Source: Microbotryomycetes sp. JL201 (taxonomy: Eukaryota; Basidiomycota; Microbotryomycetes). From it: a stretch of DNA of 64,000 bases. The stretch lies in assembly GCA_033819885.1 (NCBI GenBank), contig JAQYUZ010000002.1:676276-740275 (forward strand), in the 5' to 3' direction. The notes beneath the pieces were generated by a model, which ran no database searches, was not told the origin of the DNA, and saw only the letters and a program-made list of their open reading frames with translations. Both the position numbers and the translations under genes were made by a program. How positions within the stretch are numbered: position 1 is the first letter of the stretch; the number at the start of each line of letters is the position of its first letter. Shown in pieces: positions 26,922 to 37,360 of this stretch.

Positions 26922-28573
26922 ATGTCTGCTTCTGCAACAGGGCCATCTACGCCACCCTCACGGCGCAATCTGCGACCGAGCGGAGGTGCGGTGACCGAGC
27001 AATCCGCTGCAGGCAAGCAGCACACGCTCTGGGCTAAGACAAAGGACAAGTCAAAGCAAAGCTGGGACTCGTTGTACAAAGTTGCAGACAAGGTTGGCTA
27101 CTGGAGCAACGCAAAGGCAGCAAAGATTGGCACCGAAGGCGAGCACAGGCCAGCTTGCGTCAATCGCAGCATGAGGGCACTGACCGGTAGTGATGGCGCG
27201 TACATACAGCTTTCTACCCTACTAGTCTCGACCTAGAGTGCATCAAGTGTGCACGGATCGCTCGCATGATGTGCTCCGCAGGCGAGTTATCCATACGCCA
27301 CAGGGGCTGCAATGCAGCACGCTGTGTCGCATGGAGCTGACATCCATATACGGGCACAGCCAACCCAGAGCACGCCCCTCTAGAGACAATAGGAGACACG
27401 AAAAAAGCCCAGCAGCGCGTCCTCCACAAAATCCCCACATCGGTCAGTCGAGAATGATTGGTCCTTGGTAGATTTGCGCTGACTCGGTAATGTCCTTCGC
27501 AACGCAGGTGTTTGAGCAGGCCCAGGGAGTTGCCATCTTTACCGTCTTTCGCACCGGATTTCTCGTTTCTGGATCAGGAGGTAGCGGTATCGTGCTCGCG
27601 CGGGATGGCAAAGGCGGTTGGACAGCGCCATCAGGCATCTTGCTGCATACGATTGGTTTTGGGTTCTTGGCCGGCATTGACGTGTATGACGTCGTATTGA
27701 TCCTCAGGACAAGGGCAGCAGTCGACGCGTTTACGCATCCGCGTGTTTCACTCGGGGCTGAGCTCGGCGTGACGGCAGGACCTCTTGGAGCAGGGCATGT
27801 CCTCGAGACGTCGATCGACAGGAGCCCTTCCCCAGTGTGGGCATACACAAAGAGTAAAGGGGCATACGTCGGCGTCGCACTCGAAGGAACAGTGTTCATC
27901 GAAAGGAACGACGAGAACGCGTGCGTACAGACGATTCCGAATGCGCGAGTCTGCGAGCTAATGGCCATGTCATGGCTGCAGACGATCGTACGGGCGAGAG
28001 ATTAAGGCGACCGAAATTCTAGCGGGCCAAGTGAAGGCACCGACTTGGGCCGAGGCTTTGCATCAGACTTTGAGCGCGGCGTCCGGTTAGTTGGTTGCTA
28101 CCTGTTCTCGGACACATAGCGCCTTTTGATCGTCTGTCGCTGCAGGTCAATGCGAGTTTCCAAATTTGCCTCAAACGGAATATGCAAGTCATTCTGCTCG
28201 TAGACTGCCGCAAAGCCCGCTCGACGATTCCGATCTTGCCGAACTCGAAAAGCTGGAAGCAACCTTGCACGCGATCGGCATCGAAGACGGTGCAATCAAC
28301 GAACACAACCGACAGTCAGACCCCTGTATGGTAAAAGGCGATGAGTTGGAAGACTGGACGAAATCCCCGAAGTCTTTTGATTCATCGCCAAAGGTCTCGA
28401 CGGTCAACGAAGTCAAGAGGCGGAGTGTACCGCCACCGCCGCCTGTGCCTCCCAGGAGGACTCCAAGGACGGCGACACCCGAGCTGGGACACGACAAGAT
28501 TGGCCCAACAGAACCCGACTCGTCTCAGCCTGAGCACGGCCTCGGCATCCGAGTTGACGACGAGACTGTGTAG
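26922..28573 (+). CDS. SYLF-domain protein of the Ysc84/Lsb3/SH3YL1 family, without an SH3 domain
   Basis: This is an actin- and phosphoinositide-binding protein of cortical actin patches and endocytosis. The N-terminal exon (MSASATGPSTPPSRR) leads to WDSLYKVADKVGYWSNAKAA. The SYLF core follows: FYPTSLDLECIKCARIARMM, QQRVLHKIPTSVFEQAQGVA, FTVFRTGFLVSGSGGSGIVL, GFGFLAGIDVYDVVLILRT, HPRVSLGAELGVTAGPLGAG and WAYTKSKGAYVGVALEGTVF. Instead of the usual C-terminal SH3, the last exon has a short helical DLAELEKLEATLHAIGIEDG and a poly-Pro run (PPPPPVPPRRTP), an SH3 ligand rather than an SH3 domain. Two of the introns (27139-27209, 27282-27359) use GC donors (GCGAG). The coding sequence ends at 28573. 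Confidence 0.87.
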
Positions 28574-28623
28574 AGCATCAAAACATCTGTTCGTGTACAT
28601 ACAGGAAGCGCATAGAATTGCAA

Positions 28624-28965
28624 ATGCAGTACAGAAGCTTGTTGAGCGCGTGCTTTCAAGGTCTAGAGCCGACACAACCAGTGAGGGTCTTGTACAGTCC
28701 CAACGGACGATCTCGTCCATGGAAGCAAAAAGTGGACGACATCGTCTTTAAAGGACAACCGCGCCGTCTGCACAAAAGTGCACAAGACGCGTTGATCTCC
28801 GATCGGAGTCCTCGCATGGTCGCCCGCGAGTACACAACCTGTCATGAGCGAGCCAAACTCGAACGAGAACGGCTGCGACAAGACGCGTCTGCAGCAAAGG
28901 CGGGGACGGGACTCGTGGTCGTGGAAAAAAAACTTAGGAGGAAAAGAAACGACGCGCTTGTGTGA
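28624..28965 (+). CDS. Hypothetical small basic protein
   Basis: A 113-codon ATG-to-stop frame starts 50 bp after the SYLF gene. It reads MQYRSLLSACFQGLEPTQPV, then KQKVDDIVFKGQPRRLHK and a strongly charged tail (CHERAKLERERLRQD, VVVEKKLRRKRND). The opening MQYRSLL loosely recalls the YR-LL start of LYR-motif mitochondrial assembly factors, but the remaining LYR features are not clear and I do not assign it. Competing open frames exist on the minus strand, so this could be spurious. Confidence 0.33.
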   Translation: MQYRSLLSACFQGLEPTQPVRVLYSPNGRSRPWKQKVDDIVFKGQPRRLHKSAQDALISDRSPRMVAREYTTCHERAKLERERLRQDASAAKAGTGLVVVEKKLRRKRNDALV

Positions 28966-29417
28966 GCGAGAACTTGAACGCTGATGTCGGCAAAATCGTC
29001 CACGGGTGCTTGTCTGCGACTTTTCACTTGCTTCACAGGTGCGCACTCGGACGCGCATCAGCTTGCTGCAGAAGGTGGTGCGGTCACGTGACTTGGCTGC
29101 GCTTGAGCAACACATCCCCGCAAGCCTGATACGTTGCTCGAGGTCCACCTGAGCGCACATTCAGCCTGTCAGGTCAGCGTTTGTGATCAGAGCGAGCGCC
29201 CATTGTCTCTACTCGAAGCTGGAAGTCCTTTTGTTCGAATGATCCGCGGCCGGCCGGCACACGCAGGCCGGCGTCATGCAGGCAAAGCGCTCCGTCAAGG
29301 CGACAGACGAGATTTCGAGACTTTTCGCTTTAATTCGGGATACGATCAAGACCTCGTTCGACACACTATCGAGCCAAAGTCGGAAAATCAGTCGCGCTCG
29401 GTCCCCCCACGTCGGGA
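28966..29417. other. Intergenic region upstream of the RING-PH-VWA gene
   Basis: This 452-bp spacer contains a GTCACGTGAC palindrome (29084-29093), a perfect CACGTG E-box that may serve as a promoter element. Nothing coding is convincing here. Confidence 0.4.
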
Positions 29418-32400
29418 ATGGGTTTCACTTTCAAGTCGTCTCGCCGCAGGTCCGCGTCAATTGCTTTGCTGCTGCCACTCGACGCGTCTCGGGAGATAGA
29501 TTGGCCGCGTCAGTCATCAGACAACATCTCGGGCGACTGTGTCAACAGCAAAAGGCGGTCAGTGCGTCGCAAGGCGGCGAACGAAGGCTCCGGCTGCGGC
29601 GTTCGTGCACGCTCCTCGCCTGTCACTGGCTCGTCGTCGTCGACGGATAGTGAGCGATCACCACTGACTCCACCCGTCTCGTCGTTTGGCTGGAGTACGC
29701 CATCAGCTCGACTGCCCGAGTCTGCCAGTGCTGGTGTGCAGTTTTTGCAAGACAACGGCGACAAGGTCGAACGGTGGCACCGCCATCATCGAGGCTCGAG
29801 CGCAACAGGCATGACGATGCACCCTCACGCGCCCTCGACGTCTTTGGCCCAAGCGGGAATTAGAGACAGCGACCAAGATGAAGACTGTTGCCCAGTGTGC
29901 CTGTGCGAGCTGAGCTTGAGGCTCAAAGGCGAGAAACCTCACGTCGTACCAATATGTGGACACCAGCTGCGTCAGTTGTTGCATACATGCTTGCTCCAAA
30001 AAGGCTTGCGGGCGCTGACACTGCTCTGGAATCGGGCAACGATTGCAGACCATGACTGCTTCGAGTGAGCGACAGCGGACATCAAGTTCGGCCTCGAGCG
30101 CTCAAGACTAACGAATAGGAATTCTGTTCTCAGGGCCGTGTATGGACCGGTCCAGCGAGCAAAGATGAAACCAGGTCCGCTCGGCTTGTGTGGCGTCTGC
30201 CGGCGAGACATGAAGATCGGCGAAGGCGGCGAAGCACCGTCAAAGAAAAACAGCAAGTCGCCGGAAGATACATAATGCAGCTTCAACTCATGAATCTTCC
30301 GGTGTACAGAGCTAGCGGCACTCGCCGGACTCTCGGACGCGTCCAATCAAGCCAGCTTCAAGCAGCGCTCCGTCACAAAAGGCACCATCGCAGACGATTT
30401 TGACGGGTTTTTGGACCCTCTCGCAGAGGACGACTTGCTGCAAGACATTGAGTGCAATGATCCCTGCCTGGGTAGCATACGCAGTAGCATGTCGACGACA
30501 AGCTCTAGCAGTACAACTGCACATCGCCGACGAGGCAGCATTACAAAAGCCGTTTCCAGTCCTGTGGACGTCGTTCGACCTATACTCTCAGTGATATCTG
30601 AGCACCAACAGGTGGAGCGCAGCGCAGACAAGAATACTCAGCACCACTTGACCTGCATGGTCACGGTCGAAGTACCAAGCCGCCTGCCGCCGCCCAGGGC
30701 GGCCAAGGATTTTGAGCGCGGACATGTCGCTTGCAGTATCGAAAAACGACTCCAAACGCTGTCCGTCGAAGGAAAGAGCAATCCGAGCTGCGTTCAATCG
30801 AGCTTGCGACCTTCGTCTCCCGCGCCTTCGTCTGTCTATTCGGCGTACGTTCACGGTTCGACAACACCAGACCTAGAGTCGAGTCATGGAGCTTTTCAAG
30901 TTGTCGTAGAGAACTTACGGGAGAGAATGCACGATTGGAAAGGCCATTCTATAGAAGAATTTGGGGCGTTGAGGTTGTTCGATCACTTGGTCGTGCGCAA
31001 GCAAGCGAATTTGCGGCAATTCATCGTCTATGTGGGCTAAGGCTGTTATCTACGCGCCTTTAAATGCTGACTCGTGTCCTCCTGTAGCTTTTCGAAGAGG
31101 CTGTACTGTTCGTGGCAGACGACAAGAGCAAAGGTTTCGCCGGCAAGATTGTCGACAATCTGACGGGTGATCGAGACAAGCTCAGGTTGAAGGGCCGAGT
31201 GTGTGAGTTTGATGATAGGCCTGGATCCGTCTCGGCCCTAATCCTTGGATGTAGACGTTCGACACATCTGGTCCCTCTCCCAAACGTCGACAGACACAGA
31301 ACAGTCATTGACCGTGCAGATGAGCGAAGACGCCATGGAAGAATTTGTGCTCATATTCAGCGAGACCTCCACGCTCGAGCTATGGAAGACTCAGCTCGAA
31401 CATCTGATTGGGATGCGACAGCAAAACGGGCAAAGTACCGTCCACAGTTCGATCATAGCTTCGCCCAGGTCAAAAAGTGGCATGTCGACATCGAAATCAA
31501 CAGACACGTTCCCAGAAAGCAAATACTCCACGTCTTCACGCGGGCATCTGTCTTCGTTTTCTGGAATGACTCGTACGACCACTTCTTCGGCTCCAATATC
31601 AAAGGTTATTTACGAAGAGGAGGGCATGGGCACCGAATTCGGCCAATACGCACGTCCGATGCACATGACGCTCCAAAGTCCAAATCAACTTCCCCTGTCG
31701 CCGCCTGCTCAGGTGTCTCCACATCCAGTCTCCGAACCTCGTACAACGTCGCCTCTCCTCGACTCGCGCGATTTCCCGTCTCTCGACCTCATGCTCATCC
31801 TGTCCGTGTCCAACTATGGTCCCAGCTCGCTCAAGTCAAGTATCTTGAGATCGTGCCTGGACTTCATTCCGAGTCACGTCGGACGAAAGACGCGATTGAG
31901 CCTCGTCGTCTTTTCGTCAGGCGAAGGCGATCGTGGCAGCCTGTTGAAGACGCCTTTCATTTCGATAGGAACGAAGCAAGGGTTTCAGAGGTTTGAAAGG
32001 ATCATCAATGATATTGGAAGATCGGAACAAGACGAGGAAGGAGGCACACGAAGCCGGCAGTCAGATGGCGGGTTTGTTCAACATCAGGAGGAGAGGGTCA
32101 ACGTTGTGACGGCCTGCAACGTGGCCTTGGACATCGTCTTACAGCGCAAGGTATGCACTTACAGCTCAAGGCTATCCAATGGGCTGACAGTGCAATGACA
32201 GGCAAAAAGTGCATTGACGGGCATGATCTTGATGGGCGACGGCCGAGACGGCGCGCAGAAGCAACACATGGATCTAGTGCTCGCCCGTGCGGAGGCTGCC
32301 AGGTAGGTTCGCCTGGTGAGTTTGCTTGCAAACCTGCTGACTTGATGTCCCTCAGCGTGCCGATTCACGCTCTCGGGTGGGGCAAGGCGCACGATCCGGC

Positions 32401-33549
32401 TGCTTTGTGGATGCTCGCCAATCATACCGGAGGCACTTATACGTTTGTGAAGGATTTTTGTGAGCTAAATTATACGTTTACAGCCATGTGTTGCTGAAAT
32501 TGGCTCCCTATCGTACAGACGACCTACGTGAGGCTCTTGCTGGATGCATTGGCGGCATCCTCAGTATCGCGTCGGTCAAGACGCAGCTGCACATCGCCGT
32601 TCCCGAGAAGCGTTGGTTTAAAATCCGCAAAGTGTCTGGCTCGCCACAAGCGATCGTCTCGTCCGAAGGCACAGATGTTGACGTTGAAATTGGCGAGCTG
32701 CGCTACGGAGAGAAGAAAGAGCTGTTGATCGAGGTCGACATGACGTTGACGTCAGATACATCACACGGAGACGCCTTGAAGGGCGTCTTTGGCACGCCTC
32801 GAGCGAAAAACCCATCGGCTTTGACAAACGCGACAGACGCGTTTTTTTACTCTCAGACGGGCATCAACCCGTCTTCCTTTGCCGAATACAGTCCGATTGC
32901 CGAATACAGTCCGACAAACTTGTATGAAGAAGACTACGACGGGTTTCCGGACGAAGTGCCCGTCTTGCAAGTGAATGCGTCCTACCGTGATCCGGTGGCG
33001 GGCAAGACTGTCTCCCGACTGAGCCCGACGCCGAAACTGTTGACGATCACTGTCGTACCGGTCCAGCCTGTGGCGTCAAACAAGCGACCGAGCGTGCCTG
33101 CGCCAGACATTGTGCGTCGCCGCATGGAGTTGCTGTCGTCTGACATGCTGTCGAGGTCGCTGTCGCTCATGAACCGTCGGCAAGATGCTCAAGCCAAGAG
33201 GCTTCTGGATGAGACGGATCGGATTATCGCAACAATCTACTCGTCTTTGCAATTATCCGCTGTCCAAAGTCCACCGACGACGTCCACGAGCCTGACTCTC
33301 TTGCAATCGAACGAGCACGCGCGCAAGACGTTGCAAGCATGTTCCGAAGCTGTTAAAAACGCGTCAGAAGCGTGCGTTGACAGGTTGCAGTTTGATCAAC
33401 TCGTCAGGTACAGCGCCGCGCACCTCAGCCTCGTTTTGAGAGACCAAAAAAGTTGGACGAACAAGTCTCAAGTCGAAGAATTGTACTGGACAACTGACGT
33501 ATGTAGGTGGATGGTGGGGAAGAGCTTGCAGTGGGTCGAGACGAGATGA
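29418..33549 (+). CDS. RING-PH-VWA scaffold protein, Far1/Ste5-like
   Basis: This is a probable pheromone/MAPK scaffold. The RING-PH-VWA order matches the Far1/Ste5 lineage as found outside Saccharomycotina. From MGFTFKSSRRRSASI, a disordered N-terminus leads to a RING-H2 (CCPVCLCELSL, VPICGHQLHHDCFEAVYGP, LCGVCRRD) restored by two introns. Later exons give a PH-like region: LRLFDHLVVRKQANLRQFIV, LFEEAVLFVADDKS, KGRVYVRHIWSLSQ, EEFVLIFSETSTLELWKTQL. The VWA begins LDLMLILSVSNYGPSSLK, where the first metal-site Asp is replaced by Ser. It continues RLSLVVFSSG, ALTGMILMGDGRD and VPIHALGWGKAHDPAALW. The C-terminus has VWA-associated sequence (LHIAVPEKRWFKIRKVSG, MELLSSDMLSRSLSLMNRRQ) and an EYSP duplication (FAEYSPIAEYSPTN). 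The intron at 30254-30309 has a GC donor. Confidence 0.82.
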
Positions 33550-33770
33550 TTGCAAGTGGCGTTCGTATTGAGGCTCATATCCAAGTGTTCGTCCGAATTG
33601 ACCGGATGGAGTTACTATGTATGCTTTCTCTTTTGTGTCCATGTGCTTGATGTCATTAGCTATGCTTTCAGTTTCGAAGTTCGATCACGTGACCCGCGGC
33701 GATCACTCTTTGCCGCCAGCGGGCGATCGCCGTCTCTTCTGGTGCGTCCTTCGCCTCTTAATCACTCGCC

Positions 33771-35308
33771 ATGTCGGAGATTGTCGAGCCCGAATTGCCA
33801 GCGATTGTGCCACCTGGGGATGGACCTCATGTAGCTGAACTCGAACGGGCTCACCAGTTGTTCTGCGACGAATTGGCGTCAGAGGAAGGCTGGGAGGACC
33901 AGGGCGAGAGCGAGGGTACGCAGCTGTACAGCAAGCCTGACCCGAATGTAAGTTTGGCTCAGACACAGGCTACCGTGTACCTCGAGAACGCTCGCCATGT
34001 GCACCATGGAATGCATTTCCGCGCTGGCTGACCATGATGTGGAATCGCCGGAACTGCAGGACGCGTACGCCGTGCCGACTGTCAAGGGCGAAGTTATCAT
34101 TCCAGATGCGACGCCTGACGAGGTACGTGACAGTGGAAAGAGCTCGGGCGCCAATGCTGCACGCTTGCTGACACCCTCGAAACCTTTGCGCGTCCCTGCT
34201 CAGTTCTTGGCCGTGATTCAATTGCCGGGCATGCGCAAACGTTGGGATGGCAGGTTCGAGCGAGGCAACATTCTCCAGCGATACAACAGGTCAGTAGCTG
34301 TGCATTGTGAGCCACGAAGAGGTGCTCAGAGCGGGCATCGACACGAGCTCGTCATGCGGTGCCGGCAACCTCAGCCTCGCCGAGCGAGGCGGCGTGCACA
34401 CCACGAGCTTTGAAAGAATCAAGCACAGTGCACCTACACCAAACAAGTTGAACACTTTAATAATCTCAGTCTCGCCCTTCTCTTCATGCAGGCACTCGTA
34501 CGCGTTCTATACCGTCATGAAAGGAATGGGCTGGCTCGTGTATGCTCGTGACATTGTCGGCGCCCACAAAAACTACCGCTCAGACAAAGAGATCAAAGTC
34601 GTACAAGTTTCAATTGAGGAACCTGAAATCGCTCCGGAGCAGTATCAGAAAACGAGGGCGACATTGACCGTGTCGGGCTGGCAACTGCTGTGCGTCAATT
34701 GTCGTTGTGTTCACTCGAGCAAAAAGAGGGCAAAGATCTTATAGAATGTTCATTCTGCAGGCAACAAGATGATGGGTCGCTCAAAGTGACGTACATTGTC
34801 AAGATTGCTCTGAACGGCTCGATTCCGGTGGCGATGGTCTCGAAGCTGGCCGTCGAGATTCCTACGTGCGTCGGACGGGCTCGGAACGTGTATGCAAACA
34901 GTACGTCCTCTCTGTCACGGTCGCTACACAGTCGGCTGTCGGAAGCAAACTTTAGCACGCTAACGCAATGTCGCCGTCCTTTCGTCCGTCAAAACAGTTG
35001 GACATGCCCCATATGTCTTGCCAACAGACGATCAACCCGAACCAACTGTCATGTTCCAGACTGAAGGCATCAGCGATCCGGCAGGCTATTACCTCGACCA
35101 ACCTGGCGAACGCAAGTACTTTTGCAAGTTTACCACGTCTTCGGACGGCAAGTTCAAGCTCAAGTATTCGAGCAAGATGTACCCGGATGGAATTGATGCA
35201 TCTGTCGAGGGCGAAGGCGCTCAGGTTAGTGACGATGGTGATGGAACGGTGAGCGTCGAGTGTACAAAGGCGGGCGAGAACGTCAAAGTGTGGATACAGC
35301 CAAAGTAG
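33771..35308 (+). CDS. START-domain lipid-transfer-like protein
   Basis: This is a single-domain lipid-binding or transfer protein. From MSEIVEPELPAIVPPGDGPH, the START fold runs ELERAHQLFCDELASEEGW, QLYSKPDPNDAYAVPTVKGE, IPDATPDEFLAVIQLPGMRK, RWDGRFERGNILQRYNRHSY, FYTVMKGMGWLVYARDIVGA and WQLLQQDDGSLKVTYIVKIA with IPVAMVSKLAVEIPTCVGRA. After START comes a C-terminal beta-rich part (GKFKLKYSSKMYPDGIDASV) ending KVWIQPK. Seven exons join in frame by canonical introns. No transmembrane segment is seen, so a cytosolic role between membranes is inferred. The ligand cannot be predicted. Confidence 0.82.
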
Positions 35309-35428
35309 ATTTGTGAAAGCAGCCTGATATCATATTGTGCGATACAAAGAACGTAGTGTCACGTGACTCGCTCCGGTCTGGGCGCTCAGCTACGTCACCC
35401 AGCCTCTTTCTCTCCCCACTTTCTGGTC

Positions 35429-36073
35429 ATGGCCGGCTACACAAACGTTCTGCAAGCGTCAGTGCCCAATTTGCTCACAATAACCTTTTTGTATGCACTG
35501 ACCGTGTTGTGCCTCGTCTGCAGCCTGAAGAAGGCCGACTTGCTCGGCTCGTCCGGACGCAACCTGCTCAAGTCGTCTCTTGCCCCGACGGTCGCCGTCC
35601 ACGTCAAGTACCCGAGTGGACAAAAAGTTGACCTCGGCAATGAGATTGCGCTCGACCAGACGCAAGCCGAACCTCAAGTGACGTTTGAAGGTCTCGACAG
35701 TTCTTCTTCTTCATCAAACACGACCGTGCTCGCCATGCTCGATCCTGATGCACCTTCTCAAACTGACTCGAAATGGTCACCTTACTGCCATTGGATCACG
35801 ACGTGTTCGACGACCGGACAACCAACGAATCCTTCATTGATGAAGTTCTTCCCGTGCGGTCCTCCTGAGAACACGGGTCTGCACCGTTATGTCTTTATGG
35901 CTCTCGTCAAGGATGATGACAAGGAAATCAAATTGCCTTCGGGCGTAGAAAAGGATAACGACAAGCACAGACCAAAGTTTGGTTGGCAAGAATTTTTGGA
36001 CTTGAACGGCTTGCAAGTTGTTGGCGTCAATTTTCACGTGACCAAGAACCCAAAGCAGAACGCAAACCTCTGA
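35429..36073 (+). CDS. PEBP-family protein (phosphatidylethanolamine-binding, Tfs1-like)
   Basis: This is a ligand-binding PEBP fold, related to yeast carboxypeptidase Y inhibitor Tfs1 and animal RKIP. The signature residues are in LAMLDPDAPSQTDSKWSPYC, then HWITTCSTTG (the DPDAP and HW pocket). The GxHRYVF motif is ENTGLHRYVFMALV, and the C-terminus reads GWQEFLDLNGLQVVGVNFHV. The ATG at 35429 gives MAGYTNVLQA. Bases 35458-35523 form a 66-nt segment with GTCAGT donor and CTGCAG acceptor. Spliced out, the protein is a compact cytosolic PEBP (LQALKKADLLG). Retained, it stays in frame and adds a hydrophobic helix. The coding sequence ends at 36073. Confidence 0.9.
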   Translation: MAGYTNVLQASVPNLLTITFLYALTVLCLVCSLKKADLLGSSGRNLLKSSLAPTVAVHVKYPSGQKVDLGNEIALDQTQAEPQVTFEGLDSSSSSSNTTVLAMLDPDAPSQTDSKWSPYCHWITTCSTTGQPTNPSLMKFFPCGPPENTGLHRYVFMALVKDDDKEIKLPSGVEKDNDKHRPKFGWQEFLDLNGLQVVGVNFHVTKNPKQNANL

Positions 36074-36192
36074 TATCGCCCCGTAAATCAATCTGGAACG
36101 ATGTTGAACATTAATGGCTGGATGTAAAGCTTGATCGTAGACAGAAAGAAAAGTTCAAAATGTGTGCATTGCAATGCCAATTGAGGCTCAGG

Positions 36193-37190
36193 CTACTGGA
36201 GCAATTCTTGTGCTACTTTGATTCCAGCGGCTACGCAACAGAACAGGCAATGAGACTCGTCTAGGTTGATTCAGGCGAACGAAACTCACCGAAATGATGC
36301 AACCGCGCGTCGACTTGGTAGCCAAGCTTTTCGTAAGCTTGCAAGTGATTGTACAAGTCGGCGAGAGGCGTTACTCGCACTTCAATATGCTCGCCTGAAA
36401 AAAGAAAAGATTAGAAACGCTCGGCATCAGCCCCTGCACGGCGACTCACCTTCGTCCAGATGGGGTTTCGGTTCTGGTTCGTCTTCCTTCAATTCCACTT
36501 CGAGCGTGACGAGTTTCATGTTTGCAGTCGTCATGCCCTGCGCCACAAAGGGGAAACAGGCATTCTCGTTTCAGCCTTTGGAAACACCTTGTCATGATCT
36601 GATTTTTGCATCGCGGTAACGCACAGGATCGCTTGGAGTTGTTCCTCCGACGTGGGTCACCTTGATCCTGTCTTTGAACGCATCGCCACCGTATCCGGTC
36701 TCTTCATAAAGTTCGCGCACGGCAGCGTCTTCCGGTGATTCAGACTCGTCAATCAAGCCGGCCGGGAGCTCGACGCAGATTGATCGGATAGGCGGTCTGA
36801 CTGGAGGAGGAGATGTCCAATGTCAGCAACGCGAACTCAGCGAGTGGTCTCGCGGATAAGAAGCAAGATTCCGACATTGTAGTATGATGGGTACAGATAC
36901 GGGTTTGTTTGGACGTTTGAGCAATGCTGCGATCGCAACGGCTGTGCACCAAAAGTCGCGATCGTCAGTGTGGCGCTCCGCCTGGTGGCGGCCGAGGGAA
37001 ACTGACCGTCGATGCCGCCTTTCGAAGTCGTCTTGCGACTGGCGACTTCCCATGCTCTGTCCTTGCCATCTTGGTCTGTCCATTCGAGCTTTTCGAGTTT
37101 GACCCAGCGCGGTTGGTCGAGTGGGATCGCGCGATGAACCGTCGCCGAACCGAGCGAGGCCGGCTTGACGTTTGGCGCACAAGACGACAT
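36193..37190 (-). CDS. NUDIX hydrolase, ADP-ribose pyrophosphatase-like
   Basis: This enzyme probably hydrolyses ADP-ribose or related nucleoside-diphosphate sugars in a Mg-dependent way. The start at 37190 reads [20 protein letters not shown]. The N-terminal [15 protein letters not shown] and [19 protein letters not shown] resemble ADP-ribose pyrophosphatases of the yeast Ysa1 type. The Nudix box is intact, [22 protein letters not shown], followed by [20 protein letters not shown]. Downstream exons read [40 protein letters not shown] and [12 protein letters not shown], giving about 220 residues in all. A longer N-terminal extension would need a TTG start and is not adopted. It is divergent from the F-box gene with only 170 bp between starts. 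Confidence 0.9.
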
Positions 37191-37360
37191 GAATGACCGT
37201 GTGAGCCGAGACCAGACGCGAGAGTACAGTCTAGAAACGGGCAAGGCCAGCGTGGCTGTGAGCTTGTCTGCCGTAGAAGCCCGAAACGAGGTTCGAGCGC
37301 AACTGCAGCGGCGCGCTTTGTGACATCATCGAATCTGTTGCTGCCTCTGCCACGACGACG

